A stretch of DNA of 17,438 nt from SCGC-AG-212-J23 sp036406675. GTDB lineage: Bacteria; Pseudomonadota; Gammaproteobacteria; Burkholderiales; SG8-39. The notes beneath the pieces were generated by a model. The model did not search any database. It was not told the DNA's origin and saw only the letters and a program-made list of their open reading frames with translations. A program made the position numbers and the translations under genes. Location of the stretch: assembly GCA_036406675.1 (NCBI GenBank), contig DASXAO010000129.1:1-17438 (forward strand), read 5' to 3'. Shown piece by piece: positions 6,083-12,431 of this stretch (position 1 is the stretch's first letter; the number at the start of each line of letters is the position of its first letter).

Positions 6083-7612
6083 TCACTTATCCCCAAAGTA
6101 CATCCGCTTGTAGTGGCGGTACCACTCGCTCTGGAAGAGGTCGTCGGGGTCGTACTTGCGCTTGAGCTTGAGGAACTCCTGCATCTGCGGGTAGCAGGCG
6201 TCGACCTGGCGGCGCAGGGCGTAGCGGTGGTAGGTGGGGTAGTAGCTGCCGCCGTGGCGCAGCCCGAGGTCGATCAGGCGCCGCAGCGCGTCGGCGCCGC
6301 GGATGACGCCGCCGGTGCTGTGCTCGATGTGCAGGTTGAAGATGACGCAGGCGTAGGGCTTGCGCGCCCAGGCGAGGAAGGTCTCGCGGTCCTGCTCGAT
6401 CAGGCGCACGGTGCCGTAGATGATGTTCCACGCGTTCATGCGCGCGTAGTCGCGTACCTCGGCCATGAAGCGCTCGAGCTGCTCGCGCTCGACGTAGATC
6501 TCGCAGATCGCCTCGGTCGACTTGGTCTGCGCGTCGGTCATCTTGTCGAGGGCGCGGTGGTAGTCCTCGGGGTAGTAGCTCATCTGGCTCTCGTCGGACC
6601 AGTAGAGCTGCCCGTTGGTGGACATGTAGTACGAGGAGTAGCGCTTGAACGCCTCGCTCTTGTTGGTGTGCGCGAGGAACAGGAGCTCGGTCCACTCGCC
6701 CTCGGAGAGCTCGTGCTGCAGCGAAGGCATCGGCCGCGAGTCGTCCACGGGGCGATAGCACGAGAACACGCCCCGCTTCAGGAAGTCGTCGGACTTTTCG
6801 TCGATGGCGTACTGGAAGTCGCCGTAGGTGAAGCCATCGCCGATGCGCCCGGCGAAGGCCTCGGCGAGGCCCGCGATCTCCCGCACCTCGACCACCCGCT
6901 CGAGCTTGCGCCGCGGCACGAGCCGCAGCGTGGCGGAATAGATGAAGCCGAACAGGCCGTAGCCGCCGATGGCGAGGCGAAAGAGGTCGGCGTTTTCCTC
7001 GCGGCTGCAGTTGAGGAGGTTGCCGCGCCCCGTGACGAGGCGGAACGACTCGACGTCGTTGACGAACGGCGGCATGGCCAGGCCGCGGCCGTGGATGTTG
7101 GCGGAGAGGCAGCCGCCGATGGTGACCTTGTCTACGCCGGTCTGCTTTTGCGCGAACGCCCAGGCCTTCCCCGCGGCGTCGGGCTTGTCGGTCGTATTCA
7201 TCGCCACGAGCTGCGTCTGGAGGAAGGCGAGGATCTCCGGCCACTCGATGCCCGACTCGACCTCGAGCAGGCCCTTCTCGCCGTCGAACGAGAGCACCCG
7301 GTTGAGCTTGCGGATATCGAGCATCACGGCGTCGGCGCAGAACTGCTGGCCGCCCATGGCGTGGCGCCCGCCTGCGATGCAAACCGGGCGGCGCTCCTTG
7401 CGCGCCGACGAGAGCAGGCCGCGCACCGCGTCGACGCTGGTCGGCGTCGCGATGCGGAACACCCGCGTCGAGTTGAGCTGCGAGTGGACGTCGTTGACGA
7501 GGATGGTCCCGGGGGCGGGCTTGGCGGACTTCTTGGCGGCCTGGGACCACGCCGCCTGCGGCCACGCCGCGGCGAGCGCGGCCAGGCGAACGAAATTCCG
7601 GCGCGTGGTCAC
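6083..7612 (-). CDS. Tat-exported FAD-linked oxidoreductase (VAO/PCMH type)
   Basis: The 509-residue product starts with a twin-arginine signal, RRNFVRLA at residues 4-11, followed by an Ala-rich stretch and a likely cut near AWSQA (about residue 25). The FAD-binding PCMH domain follows: TPTSVDAVRGLLSSAR, then CIAGGRHAMGGQ (79-89), where His84 is placed for possible covalent FAD attachment, then TIGGCLSANIHGRG (164-177) and GGYGLFGFIYSATLRLVP. The C-terminal substrate domain ends with KRKYDPDDLFQSEWY, as in sugar-lactone and other FAD oxidases of the GlcD/arabinono-lactone oxidase type. The substrate is unknown. The start is GTG at 7612; the nearest in-frame stop upstream leaves no ATG. That GTG lies inside a 22-base palindrome. 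It is probably co-transcribed with the small gene upstream (28-base gap). Confidence 0.92.
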   Translation of the reverse strand: MTTRRNFVRLAALAAAWPQAAWSQAAKKSAKPAPGTILVNDVHSQLNSTRVFRIATPTSVDAVRGLLSSARKERRPVCIAGGRHAMGGQQFCADAVMLDIRKLNRVLSFDGEKGLLEVESGIEWPEILAFLQTQLVAMNTTDKPDAAGKAWAFAQKQTGVDKVTIGGCLSANIHGRGLAMPPFVNDVESFRLVTGRGNLLNCSREENADLFRLAIGGYGLFGFIYSATLRLVPRRKLERVVEVREIAGLAEAFAGRIGDGFTYGDFQYAIDEKSDDFLKRGVFSCYRPVDDSRPMPSLQHELSEGEWTELLFLAHTNKSEAFKRYSSYYMSTNGQLYWSDESQMSYYPEDYHRALDKMTDAQTKSTEAICEIYVEREQLERFMAEVRDYARMNAWNIIYGTVRLIEQDRETFLAWARKPYACVIFNLHIEHSTGGVIRGADALRRLIDLGLRHGGSYYPTYHRYALRRQVDACYPQMQEFLKLKRKYDPDDLFQSEWYRHYKRMYFGDK

Positions 7613-7619
7613 GCGCCGG
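7598..7619. promoter_or_regulatory. 22-base palindrome covering the oxidoreductase start codon
   Basis: CCGGCGCGTG (7598-7607) and CACGCGCCGG (7610-7619) are exact reverse complements separated by GT. The GTG start codon of the minus-strand oxidoreductase occupies 7610-7612, inside the right arm. In RNA this would be a very stable hairpin sequestering the start codon and the Arg-Arg codons; in DNA it could be an operator. No ribosome binding site is visible before the GTG. Confidence 0.5.
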
Positions 7620-7640
7620 ATTCTAGACGACTAGGCGAAG

Positions 7641-7988
7641 CTACTCGGGGCGCTTGATGTCGAGCGGGAGCGTGCCGGGCGGCAGCTCGTCGTGGCGCAG
7701 GCCGCGATGCGCGGGCTCCGAGAGCCCCTGCGCGGCGGGCGGCGTGGCGTTCTTCTTCGGCCGGCCCGGGCGATGCGTCACCTGGAAGATCTTGACGGGC
7801 GGCACAGCCGGCGGGGCCTCGAGAAAGCGGCAGTCCGATTCGGTGGGCACGCTGAGAAGCGCGCCGAGCCGCTTTCCGTTCAGCAGCACCGTGTAGCGGA
7901 GCATGTGCGCGGAGCCGAAGGCGGGTTGCGCCACGATGTCGTACTTGCCGATCTTGAAATTCCTGCGCTCGACTGCTGGAAGAGCCAT
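7641..7988 (-). CDS. hypothetical protein with an AT-hook-like motif
   Basis: The 115-residue product matches no family I recognise. The N-terminal half (about residues 10-70) looks like a small beta-rich domain: FKIGKYDIVAQPAF, YTVLLNGKRLGALLSV, VKIFQVTH. Next comes HRPGRPKKN (72-80), with the P-G-R-P-K-K core seen in AT-hook and related minor-groove-binding peptides, then a proline-rich disordered tail. AGAGGA precedes the ATG at about five bases. A TATAAT sequence stands about 90 bases upstream on the same strand. The gene ends 28 bases before the FAD oxidoreductase start. DNA binding is only suggested by the motif. Confidence 0.7.
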   Translation of the reverse strand: MALPAVERRNFKIGKYDIVAQPAFGSAHMLRYTVLLNGKRLGALLSVPTESDCRFLEAPPAVPPVKIFQVTHRPGRPKKNATPPAAQGLSEPAHRGLRHDELPPGTLPLDIKRPE

Positions 7989-8075
7989 TGAGTCCTCTGC
8001 GGTGTAATGGGGGCGAAGCAGAGGACAAAACCGGTGATTTGGAAACCCGGCGGGAGCCCAAGCTTCGAGCCCACC

Positions 8076-8081
8076 ATTATA
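8076..8081 (-). promoter_or_regulatory. candidate -10 element (TATAAT)
   Basis: Read on the minus strand, the sequence GCTTATATAATGGTGGG contains a consensus TATAAT, rare in such GC-rich DNA, in the 149-base gap upstream of the small gene that starts at 7988. No good TTGACA match lies 16-18 bases before it, so strength and use are uncertain. It would give a leader of roughly 80 bases for the AT-hook-like gene and the oxidoreductase. Confidence 0.4.
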
Positions 8082-8137
8082 TAAGCTGTTGAAGCTAAAG
8101 GCTAGTACCGCGTTTGTAGCCGCCGGCTACGCTCGGG

Positions 8138-8455
8138 TCACGACTTTTCCGAGGGGTTGAAGACGTGGCTCAGGTCGACCTCGTCGAGCTTCACCGCCGC
8201 CTTGGAGGCCGCTTCGAGAGCGGCCTTCACCTTCGGCGTCTCGTGGGAAGCGGCCTCGAAGGCCTCCGCGAGGCGAAAGCACAGCGTGGCGAGCGCCTTG
8301 GGGTCCGGCTTTTTCTGTTCGGGCGCGGAGGGCGCGCTGTAGATGCGCTGAGCCATGCCAATGAAAATGGCGCGCGCGAGCTCGAGGTTGGGGTCCTGGA
8401 ACGCTTGCGCGAGCGCGGATTTCTTGTGTTGCCCCGTCTTGTCCGGGTTGCTCAT
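8138..8455 (-). CDS. small helical protein, hypothetical
   Basis: The 105-residue product is polar and predicted helical with no signal or membrane segment. It has a lysine-rich start, a DPNLELARAIFIGMAQRIY helix, a proline-rich linker, then alternating Ala/Glu/Lys helices (FRLAEAFEAASH, KVKAALEAASKAAVK) and an acidic-polar end. I recognise no family. The ATG at 8455 overlaps the stop of the MFS transporter by four bases (ATGA), so it is translated from the same message and may partner or follow the transporter. A weak hairpin (8116-8130) lies just after its stop without a T run. Confidence 0.75.
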   Translation of the reverse strand: MSNPDKTGQHKKSALAQAFQDPNLELARAIFIGMAQRIYSAPSAPEQKKPDPKALATLCFRLAEAFEAASHETPKVKAALEAASKAAVKLDEVDLSHVFNPSEKS

Positions 8456-9672
8456 GCCATGGAGCGTAGCGGCGGCGCGGGCCGCTTGGCAAGGACAAAG
8501 AACATGGAGCCGACGCCGGCGAGGAGCGCGAGCACCGTAAAGCCGGTGCGGTAGTTGCCGGTGACGTCGGCCAGCACGCCGGCGATCATCGGCCCGCCGA
8601 CCTGGCCGATCACGATGATCATGAACGAAAGCCCGAGGATCATGCCGATCGCGCTGCGGCCGAAGTAGTCGGCGCGGATCGCGTGCATGAACGGCCCGCG
8701 CAGGCCCCAGGCGACGCCGTGGAGCGCGGCGAACGCGATGACCCAGGGCGTCGTCTGGGCGTAGGTCAGGGATAGGAGCCCCAGGCTGTGCATCAGCATG
8801 CACGCCGCGGCGATCAGCCGCTTCTCGAAGCGGTCGCCGATCGCCCAGCCGAGCATCACGCCGCAGATCTGGAACAGCGTCACCAGCGTGATGACGAGCG
8901 CCGCGGCGCCGACGGTATAGCCGAGCGATTCCTTCATGTGGGCGATCGCGTGCACGTTGACTGCGCCCACGATCAGGAGCGCGAAACCGTGGCCCAGCGA
9001 AAGCAGCCAGAACGCGGCCGTGCGCAGCGCCTCGCGTGCCGTGAAGTCGCGCGCAGCGAAATCTCCGTGCTCGGGAGCCTTTTCCGGGCCGGAAGAGACT
9101 CTTGCAACCCCGTCGACCGTTTCGCCGTAGTCCTCGGGGCGCCGGCGCATCACCAGCGCGAGCGGAAGCCCGACGGCGATCGCGAACGCGCCCGAGCCGA
9201 AGGCGGTCGCGCGCCAGCCGAAGTGCACCAGCGACCAGCCGACGATCGGCACCGAGATGCCGCCGACGGCGAGCCCGAGCGACAGCGCCGAGAGCGCGCG
9301 CGCCCGCCAGCGCTCGAACCAATTGATGAGCGCCACGTTGATCGGGAAGAAGCCGCACATGCTCGAGCCGAGCGCGATGACGATGAACGCGGCGTAGAAC
9401 TCGAGCAGGCTGTCGATGAAGGAGAGCGCCATGAAGCCCAGGCCGAACATCACCACGCCGAGGCGGATCAGGCCCTGCGGGCCGAAGCGGTCCATGATCC
9501 AGCCGAGCGCCGGCCCGATGATGGCGCTCTCCATCTGCTGGAGCGCGGCGGCGCCGGAGAGCTGGGTCTTGTTCCAGCCGCGGTCGTCCTGCAGCACCGC
9601 GAGGTAGCCGCCGAAGGCATGGTGCAGCAGTCCCGCCTGCAGAACCTGCAGGCCGCAACCCGCCCCGACCAT
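8452..9672 (-). CDS. MFS transporter
   Basis: The 406-residue product has the 12 hydrophobic segments of a major facilitator, with the loop 2-3 signature GWIMDRFGPQGLIRLG and the matching second-half loop GWAIGDRFEKRLIAA. A long polar central loop (about MRRRPEDYGETVDG to AARDFTAREAL) divides the two six-helix halves. It resembles monocarboxylate/oxalate-formate-type carriers, but the substrate cannot be told. The first in-frame start is the ATG at 9672. The family's usual beginning K-x-F-Y-G-W-K is encoded directly upstream (to about 9693) with no ATG, GTG or TTG before it, so the real start is uncertain. The cyclic-nucleotide-binding gene ends 23 bases upstream of the ATG, and the 105-residue gene overlaps the 3' end, suggesting a three-gene operon. 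Confidence 0.88.
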   Translation of the reverse strand: MVGAGCGLQVLQAGLLHHAFGGYLAVLQDDRGWNKTQLSGAAALQQMESAIIGPALGWIMDRFGPQGLIRLGVVMFGLGFMALSFIDSLLEFYAAFIVIALGSSMCGFFPINVALINWFERWRARALSALSLGLAVGGISVPIVGWSLVHFGWRATAFGSGAFAIAVGLPLALVMRRRPEDYGETVDGVARVSSGPEKAPEHGDFAARDFTAREALRTAAFWLLSLGHGFALLIVGAVNVHAIAHMKESLGYTVGAAALVITLVTLFQICGVMLGWAIGDRFEKRLIAAACMLMHSLGLLSLTYAQTTPWVIAFAALHGVAWGLRGPFMHAIRADYFGRSAIGMILGLSFMIIVIGQVGGPMIAGVLADVTGNYRTGFTVLALLAGVGSMFFVLAKRPAPPLRSMA

Positions 9673-9695
9673 TTTCCAGCCGTAGAAAAGCTTCG

Positions 9696-10529
9696 CTATT
9701 TCAGCCGTCCGGTGAGGTAGTGCAGGCGCTCGGCGAGCGCGGCCAGAAGCGCCGCGCCGAGCTCCGGATCGAGCTTGACGAGGGCGATGAAGGCGTTCCG
9801 GTTGATCGGCTGCAGGGTGACGTTGTCCTCGGCCACCGCGCTCGCGAGACGCGGCGACTGGTCGATCAGCGCGAGCTCGCCAAGCATCCCGCCCGGGCCG
9901 ATGCGGTCGACCACGGCCCCGTTGATGCTCACCGCGATGCGCCCGTCGAGCACCGCGTACATGCGCGTTCCGACCTGGCCTTCCTCGAGGATCACCTGGT
10001 TGCGCATGAAGGTCACCGGTGCATCGTCGCACAACCCGCGCACCATGTCCGCGAGCGACTTCGGATCGAACACCGGCGGCTCCTGCGGGACGTCCTCGGC
10101 GCCCTGGACGTCCAGGACGTTCTTGTCCTTGGCGCGCGCCACCGCTTCGCGCAGCCGCGAGACCATCACCTTCATCAGCATGAGCGCGAAGGCGGGCTTC
10201 TTCGCGAGCGCCTTGCGGAACTGCTTCCAATCGAGCGCGATCAGCCGGCACGGCGTCTTTGCCACCGCCGTGGCGCTGCGCGGCGTGCGGGCGAGCGCCG
10301 CCATCTCGCCGAAGATTTCCCCGGCCTTCACCGAACGGATTTCGAGCGCGGCCGCGGTCAGGCTGACGCGGCCCTTGAGCAGGAGGTATATCTTGTCGCG
10401 GCCGAAGAGCGAGCGCCGCCCGCGCCGATCCTCGCGGAAGATCGTCCGGCCGGCCGGAATCGTTTCCACTTCGCCGCCGGCTTTGAAGAAATCGAGCGCG
10501 GCGGCGGGTTCGTAGCTCGGAATGTCCAT
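9696..10529 (-). CDS. tandem cyclic-nucleotide-binding-domain protein without a DNA-binding domain
   Basis: The 277-residue product holds two cNMP-binding domains, about residues 13-130 and 155-277. Each has the phosphate-binding cassette: IFGEMAALARTPRSATAVA (72-90) and MLGELALIDQSPRLASAVA (215-233), with the Glu (75, 218) and Arg (84, 227) that contact the ribose and phosphate in CRP and PKA regulatory subunits. There is no helix-turn-helix, kinase, cyclase or membrane segment, so it is not a CRP-type activator; it may be a sensor subunit acting on a partner protein. cAMP versus cGMP cannot be decided. It is the first gene of the run into the MFS transporter and diverges, with a 91-base gap, from the small-family array. 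Confidence 0.87.
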   Translation of the reverse strand: MDIPSYEPAAALDFFKAGGEVETIPAGRTIFREDRRGRRSLFGRDKIYLLLKGRVSLTAAALEIRSVKAGEIFGEMAALARTPRSATAVAKTPCRLIALDWKQFRKALAKKPAFALMLMKVMVSRLREAVARAKDKNVLDVQGAEDVPQEPPVFDPKSLADMVRGLCDDAPVTFMRNQVILEEGQVGTRMYAVLDGRIAVSINGAVVDRIGPGGMLGELALIDQSPRLASAVAEDNVTLQPINRNAFIALVKLDPELGAALLAALAERLHYLTGRLK

Positions 10530-10573
10530 CGTCTGGTCGCCGACACTCTAGCCGGGGCCGCCCGCGGGGCCGA

Positions 10574-10590
10574 GGGCATACGTCATGCCC
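10574..10590. promoter_or_regulatory. small inverted repeat in the divergent gap
   Basis: GGGCAT (10574-10579) and ATGCCC (10585-10590) form six-base arms around ACGTC, midway between the divergent starts of the cyclic-nucleotide-binding gene and copy B. It could be an operator. In GC-rich DNA six-base arms also arise by chance. Confidence 0.3.
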
Positions 10591-10620
10591 CGCCCGCCGT
10601 ATAGGTGATATCGTGACGAT

Positions 10621-10965
10621 GTGTCGCAGGGGGGCGAAACGAACCGGGGTCCCGACCGGCCGGACTCGGACGCGCGCATGCGCGCGGTCCGCGCGGAGGC
10701 CAAGGTGCACGCCGTCTTCAGCCGCCAGCCGGAGCTCCACCGGTTCGTGATCCAGGACAAGGCCAGCCTCGCCGACCACATCGACCGCCAAAGCCTCACC
10801 GGCGAGCTCTTCGTCACGCAGATCACGCTCTACCCCAAGCGCGGCACCAAGCAGTACGACGAGGTCTACGCCGACATCGCCCGGGCGATCACGCAGGCGG
10901 TGGCCGAGCTGCCGGAGGCGCGCACTTGGCTGCGCGGCAGGGCTTTCGTGCGCGCGTTGCACTAA
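10621..10965 (+). CDS. small paralogous family protein, copy B (function unknown)
   Basis: This is the first of four tandem members and the most divergent. The shared features remain: V-F-S-R-Q-P-E-L-x-x-F-V-I-Q-D, then ELFVTQITLYP, a helix with YDEVYADIARAITQAV, and the last residues GRAFVRALH where other copies have GRTFARTLH. The Cys of the R-C-P core is Gln here. The GTG at 10621 gives 114 residues with a polar N-terminal extension; the ATG at 10678 gives 95 residues and a start closer to that of copy D. Neither has a clear ribosome binding site, so the start is undecided. It diverges from the cyclic-nucleotide-binding gene. The function is unknown. Confidence 0.8.
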   Translation: MSQGGETNRGPDRPDSDARMRAVRAEAKVHAVFSRQPELHRFVIQDKASLADHIDRQSLTGELFVTQITLYPKRGTKQYDEVYADIARAITQAVAELPEARTWLRGRAFVRALH

Positions 10966-11039
10966 ACAGCAGTTTTTACAAGGGCTTAGGCCAGCACTAG
11001 GCAGAGCCTGCCGGGCCCGGAACTTGCGGCGCTGCGGGC

Positions 11040-11363
11040 ATGAAACTCGTCGAGCTGGATAGCCTCGCCTCCGAGCCGCACCTCGAAGACGATCTCGTCA
11101 CCCGTGTGGGCGCGATCTTCGAGCGCTGCCCTGCGCTGCAGGGATTTTCCATCCAGGACGCGGCCCGCCTGCCCAAGCACCTCCAGACGGCGGCGCTCGA
11201 GGGGCTGGTGGTCACCGATATCGGCATCTACCCGGAGCTGGAGCCCGCGCTGACCGAGCGCGTCTACGACGAGATCGCCGTCGGCCTGCTCGACTTCATC
11301 TGCGCGCGGCCCGACGCGCGCTCGGTGCTCACCGGGCGCACTTTCGTCCGCCACCTGCACTAG
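11040..11363 (+). CDS. small paralogous family protein, copy C (function unknown)
   Basis: The 107-residue product has the family block I-F-E-R-C-P-A-L-x-G-F-S-I-Q-D (residues 26-40), the central VVTDIGIYPEL, a helix with RVYDEIAVGLLDFI, an A-R-P-D-A-R turn, and GRTFVRHLH at the exact C-terminus. Its start (MKLVEL) resembles those of copies A and E, which supports the ATG at 11040, although only a weak purine stretch precedes it. It is 74 bases after copy B and 132 before copy D, in the same direction. No signal peptide, membrane helix or known catalytic motif is seen; the protein is acidic and probably cytoplasmic. Confidence 0.83.
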   Translation: MKLVELDSLASEPHLEDDLVTRVGAIFERCPALQGFSIQDAARLPKHLQTAALEGLVVTDIGIYPELEPALTERVYDEIAVGLLDFICARPDARSVLTGRTFVRHLH

Positions 11364-11391
11364 CGGCTGTCAGGTTCATCGGCGGCATGTA

Positions 11392-11428
11392 AATCCTGCC
11401 GGAAACGTCGCAGCCGCGCGACAGGATT
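11392..11428 (+). promoter_or_regulatory. nested imperfect hairpin upstream of copy D
   Basis: An outer pair AATCCT (11392-11397) / AGGATT (11423-11428) encloses an inner pair GTCGC (11407-11411) / GCGAC (11418-11422), with a nine-base bulge on the left side. It lies in the 132-base leader between copies C and D, about 68 bases before the copy D start. It might be a weak terminator for C, a leader structure for D, or chance; no T run follows. Confidence 0.3.
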
Positions 11429-11495
11429 CGACCTACGCCGCACGGGCCCGGGGGGCAGGCCCAGAAGCGAAACCAAAGCCTCTTACGCTGAAGCC

Positions 11496-11780
11496 ATGAA
11501 AAAGCCGGTTCCAGCGTCGATCGAATCGCTGTTCCAGCGCTATCCGTCGCTCGCGGGGTTTTCGGTGCGCGGCCTGCAGGACGTTCCGGACCACTGCTCG
11601 CGCACCGGCCACGAGGATGAGCTCTTCATCTCCGACGTAGGCATCCTGCCCTCGCTCGCCGACGACGACTCCGGCGACATCTTCGAGGACATCGCGGCCA
11701 CGCTCGCGGAGCTGATCGCCGAGCATCCCGAGGCGAGCGAGCTCATCTGCGGCCGCACCTTCGCCCGCACGCTGCACTGA
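11496..11780 (+). CDS. small paralogous family protein, copy D (function unknown)
   Basis: This is the shortest member, at 94 residues. It starts close to the core helix (IESLF, residues 9-13), then F-Q-R-Y-P-S-L-x-G-F-S-V-R, a central ELFISDVGILPSL, an acidic DDDSGDIFEDI segment leading into a helix, an EHPEASELI turn, and GRTFARTLH as the last nine residues, identical to copies A and E. The R-C-P Cys is Tyr here, and copy B has Gln, so that Cys is not an invariant functional residue. The ATG at 11496 follows a weak CTGAAG. The product is strongly acidic. It shares the C-terminal coding DNA pattern with copies A and E. Confidence 0.82.
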   Translation: MKKPVPASIESLFQRYPSLAGFSVRGLQDVPDHCSRTGHEDELFISDVGILPSLADDDSGDIFEDIAATLAELIAEHPEASELICGRTFARTLH

Positions 11781-11958
11781 TCCCAGTTTCACCGCCGTAA
11801 CAGATCCGCACAAAGCGCCCGAGGGTACTGCGGCGGCACCATTTTTTCCCGCCTAGGGGTTTTGGTGTAGTTGGATCAGGTATTTCCCTATTGGTGTTTT
11901 CGTGACACGCCGTGTAACGTTCTCGGCGAGGGGAATTACCGTCAAAGGCATGCGATTC
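11781..11958 (+). promoter_or_regulatory. AT-richer leader between copies D and E
   Basis: This 178-base gap is the longest in the array and clearly richer in A/T (by hand count about half A/T at 11881-11940) than the surrounding genes, as expected for a control region. An imperfect inverted repeat, CGTGACAC / GTGTAACG (11901-11908 and 11912-11919, one mismatch), lies about 40 bases before the start. No convincing -35/-10 pair could be assigned. Confidence 0.35.
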
Positions 11959-12297
11959 ATGAAGACTCTCGAGTTCAAACCCGGCCTGCCGGAAACGATG
12001 CTCAGCCGCCTCGAGGCCGACGTGGCGAGCAAGATCAAGGGCCTTTTCGCGCGCTGCCCGGCCCTGTGCGGCTTCGCGGTCCAGGACCGCGCCGGCCTGC
12101 CGAAGGACCTCGACAAGAACCGGATTCCCGACGCCGACCTCTTCGTCACCGAGATCGGCATCTTCCCGAAGCTCGACCAGGAGCAGTACGGCGAGATCTA
12201 CGACGAGATCACGGCGGCCATCTCCGACCTGGTTTATGAGCAGCCGCACGCTTACGACTACCTGCGCGGGCGCACCTTCGCGCGCACGCTTCACTAA
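11959..12297 (+). CDS. small paralogous family protein, copy E (function unknown)
   Basis: The 112-residue product is the closest partner of copy A: LEAD then L-F-A-R-C-P-A-L-x-G-F-A-V-Q-D (18-43), the central DLFVTEIGIFPKL, a helix with IYDEITAAISDLV, and a C-terminus of GRTFARTLH. The ATG at 11959 is preferred: AAAGG lies about ten bases upstream and the first residues (MKTLEF) align with copies A and C. An ATG at 11950 and a GTG at 11902 are in frame but less well placed. The gene ends 92 bases before an intrinsic-type terminator. The predicted order helix, strand, strand, helix, strand is inferred from residue patterns. No function can be assigned. Confidence 0.84.
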   Translation: MKTLEFKPGLPETMLSRLEADVASKIKGLFARCPALCGFAVQDRAGLPKDLDKNRIPDADLFVTEIGIFPKLDQEQYGEIYDEITAAISDLVYEQPHAYDYLRGRTFARTLH

Positions 12298-12389
12298 AGC
12301 GGTAGGCGGTTTTCGGCCGGCGGACATACAAGGGGACTCGCAGGGAGCGGCCCCGGCCGGACCAGCAACATCGAAGGGCATGGGAGCAT

Positions 12390-12418
12390 AAATCGGGGCC
12401 AAGACCCCGATTTTTTTT
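12390..12418 (+). terminator. terminator-like hairpin with T tract, also REP-like
   Basis: AAATCGGGG (12390-12398) pairs perfectly with CCCCGATTT (12405-12413) around CCAAGA, and T continues to 12418, giving an eight-base T run. This is a good intrinsic terminator on the plus strand, closing the small-family array. Its A/T-bordered GGGG...CCCC core also resembles REP-type elements seen in betaproteobacterial intergenic DNA. It ends only 13 bases before the tctB start codon. Confidence 0.7.
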
Positions 12419-12431
12419 CTATCCTTCGCCC

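Noticed and set aside
6113..7657. 514-codon open frame on the plus strand opposite the FAD oxidoreductase
   Set aside because: It is antisense to a gene with full family motifs; its own translation is repetitive Val/Ala/Gly/Asp/His with no recognisable segment.
8116..8130. GTAGCC/GGCTAC hairpin after the 105-residue gene
   Set aside because: Six-base arms with a three-base loop and no T run on the relevant strand; too weak to call a terminator.
10103..10116. 14-base perfect palindrome CCTGGACGTCCAGG
   Set aside because: It lies inside the cyclic-nucleotide-binding gene, in the linker between the domains; such palindromes are common in GC-rich coding DNA and nothing else marks it as a site.
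8452..10962. 836-codon minus-strand frame that would fuse upstream sequence to the MFS transporter
   Set aside because: Only the part after about 9693 is transporter-like. The rest is an out-of-frame shadow of the cyclic-nucleotide-binding gene and the antisense of copy B.
842..10990. Octamer GGCTTAGG upstream of copies A (842-849) and C (10983-10990)
   Set aside because: It stands at different distances from the start codons, is absent before B and D, and occurs again at 3822-3829 at the lipoprotein stop, so it is not a convincing shared operator.
2365..12418. Possible CRISPR-like or direct-repeat array linking the three intergenic repeats
   Set aside because: The elements are single, differ in sequence, are inverted rather than direct repeats, and have no regular spacers.
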